DNA from: Methanoregula sp.
GTDB lineage: Archaea > Halobacteriota > Methanomicrobia > Methanomicrobiales > Methanospirillaceae
Reading direction: 5' to 3'
Length of the DNA stretch: 7,835 nt
NCBI GenBank assembly: GCA_028705545.1
Contig: JAQWDG010000071.1
Span: 1 to 7,835, forward strand
The notes under the pieces are model-generated. The model saw only the letters and a list, made by a program, of their open reading frames with translations, ran no database searches and was not told where the DNA came from. Positions 1-5,538 of the stretch are shown here, one piece after another. A program made the position numbers and the translations under genes. The number at the start of each line of letters is the position of its first letter. The stretch's first letter is position 1.

Positions 1-1031
1 GGCATTGCCCGCTTCAGGTACGCTGGCGGGATCCCGAGGTCCTGCGGCCGCCGGATCGGATGATGTTCCCGTGCGGCAACGATCGCCCGGGCGGTTACCG
101 GCCCGATGCCCGGGACCCGGAGGAGTTCCTCGCAGGTTGCCGTGGCCGGGTCGAGCGGATCGAGATCCCGTGCAAGGAGGGCTTTTGGATCCGCATTCAT
201 GAGCATGCCGTCCTCCACGAGGGGGGCGAGTTCGGCTTTGAAAAACCCGTAATCCCGGAAGAGCGTATCGACCTGGTACCAGCGGTGCGCCCTCCACGGA
301 GGAGTACCGGACTTTTCCGCGAACCGGGTGCCGGGCAGCGGCTGGAACGCCGAGTAGTAGACCCGGGCCGGATGCACGGTATCGTAGAGATCCGTCATGC
401 AGGAGAAGATCTCCTTATCGGTCTCCCCCGCAGCCCCGACCACGAGCTGGGTCGTGTGCCGGCCGGGGGCTTCTGCTGCGATCCAGTCCAGGCGTTTTTT
501 TATGTCCTGCTCGTAGTCCTTGATCCCGGAGATCGCCCGGAGCCGTCCTGCCGAGGTCGATTCCACATTCAGGCTGATCCGGTTTGCGTACCGTGCCGCT
601 TCGGCAATATCGGAACGATCCGCCCCGGGCAGGATCTTAAGGTGGATATAATCGTCGTACCCATTTGACCGAAGGATCCGTGCAGTCTCGACAATATCTG
701 CCATTGCCCCTTCCGCGTCCTCCGGGATACCGGAGGAGAGGAACAGGCCGTCTGCCATCCCGGTCCGGTACAGGTCAAGAAAAATCCCGGCGAGCTCCTT
801 TGGGGCAAACGAGATCCTCTCGCGACAGGTCCGGACCGAACAGTAGGCGCAGTCGTACGAACAGTTCCCGTGGAGCAGGACTTTGAGCATCCTGCTGCAT
901 CCATAAGCCCGCGGGTTGTACGTGATGCAGGCCCGGGAATCGAGCACCTGCATGCACTCCCCCGGGATACAGATATCGTGCCGGCTCTGCGCAGTAAGGA
1001 GGGCCAGTTTCTCCTGCTCACCGGTGGACAT
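1..1031 (-). CDS. Radical SAM protein with C-terminal helix-hairpin-helix, putative DNA modification/repair family (3' end outside window)
   Basis: Translating the minus strand from the ATG at 1031 gives an open frame of 343 codons that runs off the left edge without a stop. It begins MSTGEQEKLALL. The radical SAM iron-sulfur motif CSYDCAYC (C57-x3-C61-x2-C64) is intact, so the protein should bind a 4Fe-4S cluster and cleave S-adenosylmethionine to a 5'-deoxyadenosyl radical. Segments typical of the family called 'putative DNA modification/repair radical SAM protein' (TIGR03916 type) follow: GLFLSSGIPED, YIHLKILPGA and ISLNVESTS. Extra cysteines at 21, 26, 35, 45 and 69 surround the cluster motif. 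Near the end, LLRVPGIGPVTARAI (about 303-317) is a helix-hairpin-helix signature, a non-sequence-specific DNA-binding element. The substrate is unknown; a role on DNA is inferred from the family and the HhH. The upstream gene on the same strand ends 69 nt away behind an oligo-T terminator, so this gene probably has its own promoter. No Shine-Dalgarno sequence precedes the start, which is the first in-frame ATG. Confidence 0.85.
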   Translation of the reverse strand, partial: MSTGEQEKLALLTAQSRHDICIPGECMQVLDSRACITYNPRAYGCSRMLKVLLHGNCSYDCAYCSVRTCRERISFAPKELAGIFLDLYRTGMADGLFLSSGIPEDAEGAMADIVETARILRSNGYDDYIHLKILPGADRSDIAEAARYANRISLNVESTSAGRLRAISGIKDYEQDIKKRLDWIAAEAPGRHTTQLVVGAAGETDKEIFSCMTDLYDTVHPARVYYSAFQPLPGTRFAEKSGTPPWRAHRWYQVDTLFRDYGFFKAELAPLVEDGMLMNADPKALLARDLDPLDPATATCEELLRVPGIGPVTARAIVAAREHHPIRRPQDLGIPPAYLKRAM

Positions 1032-1055
1032 GACCGGGAGATGGGGCTCGCCCCC

Positions 1056-1066
1056 GTATAACCGTA
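1056..1066 (-). promoter_or_regulatory. Possible TATA-like element for the radical SAM gene
   Basis: The 69-nt gap between the PAS gene and the radical SAM gene contains, on the minus strand, a TTATAC core centred near 1061, about 30 nt before the ATG at 1031. Archaeal TATA boxes sit about 25 nt before the transcription start, so this would give a leader of only a few bases, in keeping with the lack of a ribosome binding site. The match to the archaeal consensus is weak and its surroundings are GC-rich. Confidence 0.3.
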
Positions 1067-1085
1067 CGGCGTGTGCAGGGTGAAA

Positions 1086-1095
1086 GTAAAAAAAC
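1086..1095 (-). terminator. Oligo-T terminator downstream of the HTH-PAS gene
   Basis: On the minus strand the sequence after the PAS gene stop is CCCGGG followed by seven T, then ACTTTC. The T7 run occupies 1094-1088, six bases past the TGA at 1103-1101. Short oligo-T runs just after a stop are the usual intrinsic terminators of archaeal RNA polymerase and need no stable hairpin. It separates the PAS gene from the radical SAM gene. Confidence 0.6.
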
Positions 1096-1100
1096 CCGGG

Positions 1101-3563
1101 TCAGGGTTGTTTATCCGGCAGGATCCGGTCGATCCCGGAAAAGCCGGCTAACGTCCCGTCAGGTGCGTAATAGGGAGTGGCATGGCTCTCAAGGTGGACC
1201 GGCCTTCCATCCCGGTCGCGCCAGCACGTAACCACCCGGATAGACTTTGTATGCCCGGCAATGGCAGCAACAAACGCCTCCCTGTTCTGTTCATAACATC
1301 CCGGCTCGAAGAATGAGGAAACCTCGTGCCCGATGAGATCTTCCGGCCGGTATCCCAGCACGGACTCCACCTGCGGGCTTACATACGTGAAACGGTTGCG
1401 TGCATCGGTCTGCCAGATAATATCCGGTGTCATGGTAAGAAGAGTCCGGAGCCTTTCTTCGCTCTCCCGCAATGCCGCCTCTGCCTGCTTTTGCGGCGTG
1501 ATGTTCCAGCCCTCGGCAATGAGCAGCCGGACGTTCCCGTCCGTTCCCCGGACCGGCTTGAGGGAAAAATCAACATTCATGACCGTCCCGCCGATACCCC
1601 GCAGGGTTTCCTCGTACCGCACGAACGAACCGGAGGCAGCTTTCCGTATGGCATTCCTGAGCCGCTCCACCCGCCCGGGATCGCCCGCCCACCATCCCGT
1701 CTCCCAGAACAGCCCATCGACAACATCTTCCCGTTTTGCCCCGATGAAATCCAGCGCGGTGCGGTTCGCTTCAATAAGCATGCCTTCGGGTGTGAGCATA
1801 CCGGTGAACTGGTACGTGGAATCGAAGATGGCGCGGAACCGTTCCGTACTTTCCGTGAGCGCGGTCTCGAACCGGGCAATCTCGCTTTTGTCGATCCCGA
1901 TCCCCCGCATGCCCTCGATCCTGCCATCGGTGACGATCGGGGAGAGATACATCGTAACCGGAAACGTACTGCCGTCTTTTCGCAGGGCAGTGTACTCGAT
2001 AACATTCGGGAACCTCTCGGGAGGATTTACAAATGCCTGCATGGCGATGGCGGAGACGATAGCCCGGTCTTTTGCATCGATCATCTGCCAGAGGGAAAGC
2101 CCGTGCCCGAGATCGTCCCGGGTATAACGGTACATCGTAAAACTCCTTTCGTTTGCAAACGTGAGGTTGCCGTTACGATCGCACTCCCAGACCGACTGAG
2201 GCAGGAGTTCTGCAAGGTCACGGAACCGCCGCTCGCTCTCCACGAGCTGCGTCTCGGCTTTTTTTCTCTCCGTGATATCTTCCACGATCGAGATCGTAAA
2301 AAGTACCTGGCCGTCGATGTCCCGGAGAGGCGTGACCGTGATCGAGACCCAGAGAGGCGTCCCGTCTTTTTTTATGTACTGTTTTTCCTCATGGATGAGG
2401 GGCAGTTCCCCGGAATAGAGGCGGTCGAAGTTTTCACGGTTTTCACTGACACATGCCGGGTGGGTCACTTCTTCAAAGGATCTTCCGGTAAGTTCTTCCC
2501 GTGTGTAGCCCAGCATCCGGGAGATGTGGCGGTTGACCAGGACAAACTGCCTGTTTTTCCCGATAATCGACATCCCGAGCGGCCCGTCCTCGAAGATCCG
2601 GCGGAATTTTTCCTCGCTGATCCGGAGCGCTTCGATTGCCTGCCTGCTTCTTGTGATGTCACGGGAAACGCCAAAGACGGACCGCACATGCCCCTCCTCG
2701 TCAAAGACCGGGGTGAGGACGTGATCGTACCACCGGAGTTCGCCATGCAGGGGAAGCGGGCTCTCTTCTGAAGCCTGCTTGCCGGTCTCAAAGACCATCT
2801 TAAGCATCCCCTTCTGGCGGGATGCGATTTCTTCGGGAAACAGATCGTTTCTCAGTTTCCCTGCCAGGTCTTCGGGCCGTTTGCCCAGCGTGCCTGCCGC
2901 GAACGTGTTGACGTACTCGACCCGGTCGTCGCGCCCGATCATGTAGATCAAATCGTTGGAGGATTCTGCAAGGATGCGGTACCGCTGCTCGCTCTCCATC
3001 AGGAGCACCTCGGCCCGCTTCTTTTCGGTGATATCTTCGAGAATCACCGATACGCCTTTCTGGCCGTTGTCAAGGGCGGTCGGCGCGATGCGGCAGGAAA
3101 AGACCTTCCCGAGGCGCACCGGGGCACACTCCCCGCTCCACTCGGTACCTTCGAGGCCGGCTTTCACGTGTCCGATGAACGGGTCGAAGACAGCGTCAAA
3201 GACCGTGACAAACGGGGTATATTCGATATTTTTTCCCGTGAGTTCGGATGCCGGGGTGCTGATGAGCTGGGCGAATGCCTCGTTGATAAAAACGATCCGC
3301 AGGCTGCCCGAGAGCTGCATGATATATTCGGAGGAGATCGAGAGCACCGCGGAGATCGGGACCCGGTGGGCGAGGGCATAGATCTTTGCCATGCCGAAGT
3401 GGCGCATCTCCACCTGCCCTGAGATAAGCAGCTTGTCGAGATACCTCCCTGCGGTATTCCGGTTGATGCCGGTCTCTTTGACGATGTCGGTGATGCTTAA
3501 GCCCTGCGGGTTTCCTGCGAGGGCGTCTTTGATTTTTGCGGGGATTTCCTGGCCGGCTGCCAT
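1101..3563 (-). CDS. Winged-helix multi-PAS sensor/regulator, six PAS domains, no kinase
   Basis: This 820-residue protein has an N-terminal winged-helix DNA-binding domain at about 7-66 (helix-turn-helix around 23-46, GLSITDIVKETGINRNTAGR). It is followed by six PAS sensor domains at roughly 76-179, 191-304, 316-433, 443-560, 573-690 and 702-815. The domain boundaries are marked by DITEKKRAE-type endings and by recurring linkers of the form ESExR(F/Y)R near 190, 315, 442, 571 and 700, a spacing of about 125-130 residues. No signal peptide or membrane segment is visible, so it should be cytoplasmic. No histidine-kinase dimerisation domain, ATPase domain, GGDEF domain or receiver follows; the protein ends 10 residues after the last PAS core, with PDKQP. 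The HTH-PAS order (a helix-turn-helix leading into HRVPISAVLSISSEYI) is, to my knowledge, common in Methanomicrobiales. The likely role is a ligand- or redox-responsive transcription factor, or a sensor that signals through a partner; ligands are unknown. The start has no Shine-Dalgarno sequence, and its promoter lies 20-35 nt upstream, suggesting leaderless mRNA. Confidence 0.9.
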   Translation of the reverse strand: MAAGQEIPAKIKDALAGNPQGLSITDIVKETGINRNTAGRYLDKLLISGQVEMRHFGMAKIYALAHRVPISAVLSISSEYIMQLSGSLRIVFINEAFAQLISTPASELTGKNIEYTPFVTVFDAVFDPFIGHVKAGLEGTEWSGECAPVRLGKVFSCRIAPTALDNGQKGVSVILEDITEKKRAEVLLMESEQRYRILAESSNDLIYMIGRDDRVEYVNTFAAGTLGKRPEDLAGKLRNDLFPEEIASRQKGMLKMVFETGKQASEESPLPLHGELRWYDHVLTPVFDEEGHVRSVFGVSRDITRSRQAIEALRISEEKFRRIFEDGPLGMSIIGKNRQFVLVNRHISRMLGYTREELTGRSFEEVTHPACVSENRENFDRLYSGELPLIHEEKQYIKKDGTPLWVSITVTPLRDIDGQVLFTISIVEDITERKKAETQLVESERRFRDLAELLPQSVWECDRNGNLTFANERSFTMYRYTRDDLGHGLSLWQMIDAKDRAIVSAIAMQAFVNPPERFPNVIEYTALRKDGSTFPVTMYLSPIVTDGRIEGMRGIGIDKSEIARFETALTESTERFRAIFDSTYQFTGMLTPEGMLIEANRTALDFIGAKREDVVDGLFWETGWWAGDPGRVERLRNAIRKAASGSFVRYEETLRGIGGTVMNVDFSLKPVRGTDGNVRLLIAEGWNITPQKQAEAALRESEERLRTLLTMTPDIIWQTDARNRFTYVSPQVESVLGYRPEDLIGHEVSSFFEPGCYEQNREAFVAAIAGHTKSIRVVTCWRDRDGRPVHLESHATPYYAPDGTLAGFSGIDRILPDKQP

Positions 3564-3578
3564 TTTGGGACTATTATT

Positions 3579-3604
3579 AGGATATCTAAATATTAAGATA
3601 TCCT
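3579..3604. promoter_or_regulatory. Perfect inverted repeat over the HTH-PAS promoter, probable operator
   Basis: The arms AGGATATCT (3579-3587) and AGATATCCT (3596-3604) are exact reverse complements separated by AAATATTA (8 nt). The centre is about 28 bp upstream of the HTH-PAS start codon, in an AT-rich island within GC-rich DNA. The arm-to-arm spacing (17 bp centre to centre, about one and a half turns) could suit a dimeric winged-helix protein. Because the next gene encodes a winged-helix domain, autoregulation is the simplest reading. A stem-loop role at the 3' end of the radB transcript is a weaker alternative, since no T run follows it. Confidence 0.55.
3583..3590 (-). promoter_or_regulatory. 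Probable TATA box of the HTH-PAS gene
   Basis: On the minus strand TTTAGATA differs at one base from the archaeal TATA consensus TTTAWATA. It is centred about 23-24 bp before the ATG at 3563, so transcription would begin at or next to the start codon. This fits the absence of any GGAGG-like sequence upstream of the ATG. It overlaps one arm of the inverted repeat, so a protein bound there would compete with TBP. The overlapping run TTAATATT is an alternative box. Confidence 0.5.
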
Positions 3605-3619
3605 TATCTGCCTGGCATA

Positions 3620-4312
3620 TCAGGAAACCGGGCCCTGTGCCTTTGCCCGGATCCCGTCCTGTACGATCTCGTACTCGAAGCTCTGGCCTTCGGGCCGGGA
3701 GCGGTGCTTTGTGAGCGTTGCCTTTCTCCAGCCGGTGCCTTCGAGCCGGTCGAGCCGGACGATCGCTTTTGAAATGTGTTCGAGCGAGGTGCCGCCGAGG
3801 CCGGCGTACGTGTTTCTCGTGGTGTCCATGTACACCTGATTTGTCACGAGCACACAGAGTTCGTAGCGTTTTGCGTACCCGAGGAGCTGGAGCATCTGCC
3901 GGGTGAGCTGCTGCATGGCGTACTGGCCCCTTTCAAGGTCGGTGCGGTACAGTGCGGTGGCGGAGTCGAGGATAAGAAGCGCCGGGGCGTGAAGTTTTAA
4001 GACCTTGTCCGCCTCGGTGATCATGCTGCCCTGCTGCTCGAAGTCGATGGGCTCGAAGAGGTAGAGCCGGTCGGCGATTGCATCCGCATCGGTGCCGGCC
4101 ACCTGCCGGAACCGTTCAATGGAGAACCCTTCCGAATCGATGAACACAACCGAACCGCCGGCCCTGAGGCAGGAGACCGCGGCAACCATGCAGAACGTGC
4201 TTTTCCCGGTTGCCGGGCCGCCATAGATCTGCGTGAGGGTGCGGGGCTCGAATCCCCCGCCGAGCAACCTGTCGAGGGCCGGGTTCCCGCTCGTGAGCCG
4301 CTCGGTCTTCAT
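3620..4312 (-). CDS. radB: DNA repair and recombination protein RadB
   Basis: This 230-residue RecA/RadA-fold ATPase consists of the core domain only, without the N-terminal helix-hairpin-helix of RadA, as is normal for euryarchaeal RadB (about 220-240 residues). It opens with the family start LTSGNPALDRLLGGGFE. Walker A is GGPATGKS (31-38, catalytic K37), the strand VVFIDSEG is at 55-62, and Walker B is LLILDSAT (112-119, D116). The segment VLVTNQVY and the later GLGGTSLEHISKAIVRL match the RadB/RadA core. RadB is a RadA paralogue that acts as an accessory or mediator in homologous recombination; it binds DNA and has weak ATPase activity. Its ATG overlaps the larC stop as ATGA (4312-4309), and a GGAG sits 5 nt upstream inside larC, which fixes the start and suggests coupled translation. 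The next gene on the strand begins 56 nt downstream with no terminator evident between. Confidence 0.93.
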   Translation of the reverse strand: MKTERLTSGNPALDRLLGGGFEPRTLTQIYGGPATGKSTFCMVAAVSCLRAGGSVVFIDSEGFSIERFRQVAGTDADAIADRLYLFEPIDFEQQGSMITEADKVLKLHAPALLILDSATALYRTDLERGQYAMQQLTRQMLQLLGYAKRYELCVLVTNQVYMDTTRNTYAGLGGTSLEHISKAIVRLDRLEGTGWRKATLTKHRSRPEGQSFEYEIVQDGIRAKAQGPVS

Positions 4313-5496
4313 GGCCGCTCCGTGCCGGTTTTTTTACCAAGGGCATCGGTTATGGCGCGGAGGACTTCGCGGACGGGGAGACCGAGCTCCTTTGCCCAGG
4401 CATTTGCCGCATCGAACTCGGGTTTTGCGGTGTAACAGTGCCCATCCATAAAACCGTACTTCACCGGGATGCTTCTGGTGTGGCCGCCGATCGTGACCTC
4501 CATGGTGCCGGCGGTCCGGTCGGCTACGAACCGGTGGATGGCCGGGAGGCAGCGGATCCCGAGCGTACCGAGTTCCTCTGCCATGAGCCGGGCAAGCGCC
4601 GGACTGTCTGCGGGAAGCGCAATGACGGTGACGAGATACCCGGGCCGGCCCTTCTTCATGAGGATCGGGGCAGCGCTTGCGTCCCTCGCGCCGGCGGCCA
4701 TGAACCGGGCGAGCGCTTCGCCAATCACTTCCCCGCTCACATCGTCCACGTTCGTTTCGAGGATGTCGACCGTATCCTCTTTTGTGGTGGTGGTCTCAAC
4801 GAGCATCACGCGGAGCACGTTCGGGGCGTCCTTTGGATCTTTTGTCCCGGCTCCGTAGCCGGTGGCAAGGATCGTATATGCCCCGATGTCTTTTAGGGCG
4901 ATGGTGGAAAATTCCGCGAGGAGGGCGGCGCCGGTGGGGGTGCAGAGCTCGCCGTCCCCGGTGCCTGCCGTTACGGCAAGGCCGGAATTTTTAAGGATTT
5001 CCGCAGTTGCCGGGGCAGGCACGGGCATGGTCCCGTGGGCGCTCGTAACCGTGCCGGAACCGACTGCTACCGGCAGGACTGCGACCCCGTCGGCCTTTAA
5101 CGCAGCCAGTGCTGTGCAGGCCCCGATCACATCCGCTATTGCGTCGTCCGCCCCGACCTCGTGGAAGTGGACGTGGGCCCCGTGGACGGATTCTTCGGCC
5201 GCGTTCATCCGGGCAAAAACCCGGCGGGCCATGGCAAGCGCATCCTGCGGTACGGCCGGTGCAGCCTCATCGAGCCGGCGCTCCACGTCCGTGAGCGTGC
5301 GGTGGGCCGGTGTGGCCTTCGTATGGACCTTTACCGCCCGGACCCCGGCCCGGGTCACGATTTCGATGCCCGGGTCCGCGACCACCGCCCCCATTGCTGC
5401 CGCGACGGTTTTTTCGTCGGCGCCCAAAGAGAGCAGGGCTCCTGTGATCATATCGCCTGCAGCGCCGTGGAACGGGTCGAAAATGAGGATACGCAT
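4309..5496 (-). CDS. larC: Nickel pincer cofactor biosynthesis protein LarC
   Basis: This 395-residue protein is full-length for the LarC (former DUF111/UPF0272) family. LarC performs the CTP-dependent nickel insertion that completes the nickel-pincer nucleotide cofactor of lactate racemase (LarA) and related enzymes, after LarB and LarE. Family motifs appear in order: FDPFHGAAGDM (6-16), HVHFHEVGADDAIADV (108-123), HGTMPVPAPATAEIL (154-168), ELCTPTGAALL (183-193), ETNVDDVSGE (247-256), KKGRPG (281-286) and KPEFDAANAWA (358-368). The frame is continuous, unlike Lactiplantibacillus plantarum, where LarC is made by ribosomal frameshifting between larC1 and larC2. The histidine-rich loop of many LarC proteins is absent; the corresponding part reads TPAHRTLTDVERRL. 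The start is set by the canonical N-terminus MRILIFDPF, with no Shine-Dalgarno sequence upstream. The stop overlaps radB by 4 nt. No larA, larB or larE is in the window, so the enzyme using the cofactor here is unknown. Confidence 0.93.
   Translation of the reverse strand: MRILIFDPFHGAAGDMITGALLSLGADEKTVAAAMGAVVADPGIEIVTRAGVRAVKVHTKATPAHRTLTDVERRLDEAAPAVPQDALAMARRVFARMNAAEESVHGAHVHFHEVGADDAIADVIGACTALAALKADGVAVLPVAVGSGTVTSAHGTMPVPAPATAEILKNSGLAVTAGTGDGELCTPTGAALLAEFSTIALKDIGAYTILATGYGAGTKDPKDAPNVLRVMLVETTTTKEDTVDILETNVDDVSGEVIGEALARFMAAGARDASAAPILMKKGRPGYLVTVIALPADSPALARLMAEELGTLGIRCLPAIHRFVADRTAGTMEVTIGGHTRSIPVKYGFMDGHCYTAKPEFDAANAWAKELGLPVREVLRAITDALGKKTGTERP
4318..4321 (-). promoter_or_regulatory. 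Ribosome binding site of radB inside the larC 3' end
   Basis: The minus strand reads GGAG followed by CGGCC and then the radB ATG, a spacing of 5 nt. It is the only clear Shine-Dalgarno sequence in the window, and it serves an internal operon gene, as expected where first genes are leaderless. It supports the radB start that overlaps the larC stop. Confidence 0.6.
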
Positions 5497-5504
5497 TTAC
5501 AGTA

Positions 5505-5512
5505 CTTATAAA
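5505..5512 (+). promoter_or_regulatory. TATA box of the CDC48-like ATPase gene
   Basis: CTTATAAA is centred near 5508, about 30 bp before the ATG at 5539. With the usual archaeal TATA-to-start distance, transcription would begin near 5534, leaving a leader of about five bases. This excludes the in-frame ATG at 5524, which would lie upstream of the transcription start. Read on the minus strand it is TTTATAAG, but it is only 12 bp from the larC start and so is badly placed to serve that gene. Confidence 0.5.
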
Positions 5513-5518
5513 TCCCGG

Positions 5519-5535
5519 CGTATATGACTTTTAAG
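5519..5535 (-). promoter_or_regulatory. Probable larC promoter element
   Basis: On the minus strand CTTAAAAG (5535-5528) and CATATACG (5526-5519) are the only AT-rich candidates at the right distance from the larC ATG at 5496, about 35 and 27 bp respectively. Either would give a leader of 0 to about 9 nt. Both overlap the predicted start region of the divergent cdc48 transcript. It is uncertain which one is used. Confidence 0.35.
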
Positions 5536-5538
5536 GTA

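Noticed and set aside
60..668. 202-codon open frame on the plus strand at the left end
   Set aside because: It is antisense to the radical SAM gene, whose iron-sulfur motif and HhH are clearly in the other strand's frame. The protein has no recognisable features.
569..1021. 150-codon frame on the minus strand starting MSRRNW
   Set aside because: It is on the same strand as the radical SAM gene but in another frame, and is dominated by Ser, Arg, Pro and Gly. The frame from 1031 holds the CX3CX2C motif and conserved segments.
1043..1054. Small inverted repeat GGGGC-TC-GCCCC before the radical SAM gene
   Set aside because: A 5-bp stem with a 2-nt loop is too short and too likely by chance in GC-rich DNA to call a regulatory hairpin.
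1326..2771. 481-codon open frame on the plus strand opposite the PAS gene
   Set aside because: It is antisense to a gene with six recognisable PAS domains. Its translation is rich in Arg, Pro and Asp with no domain signature, as expected from a mirror frame of GC-rich coding DNA.
4329..4335. Run of seven T on the plus strand near the end of larC
   Set aside because: It is inside larC coding sequence (Lys-Lys codons) and is an A run on the transcribed gene's sense strand, so it is not a terminator for larC or radB.
4862..5527. 221-codon open frame on the plus strand opposite larC
   Set aside because: It is Ala/Ser/Thr-rich low-complexity sequence antisense to a well-conserved LarC reading frame.
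5524..5538. Alternative ATG start for the CDC48-like gene, adding MTFKV
   Set aside because: It is in frame, but the predicted transcription start from the TATA at 5505-5512 falls near 5534, and family members begin close to the VQLRV segment.
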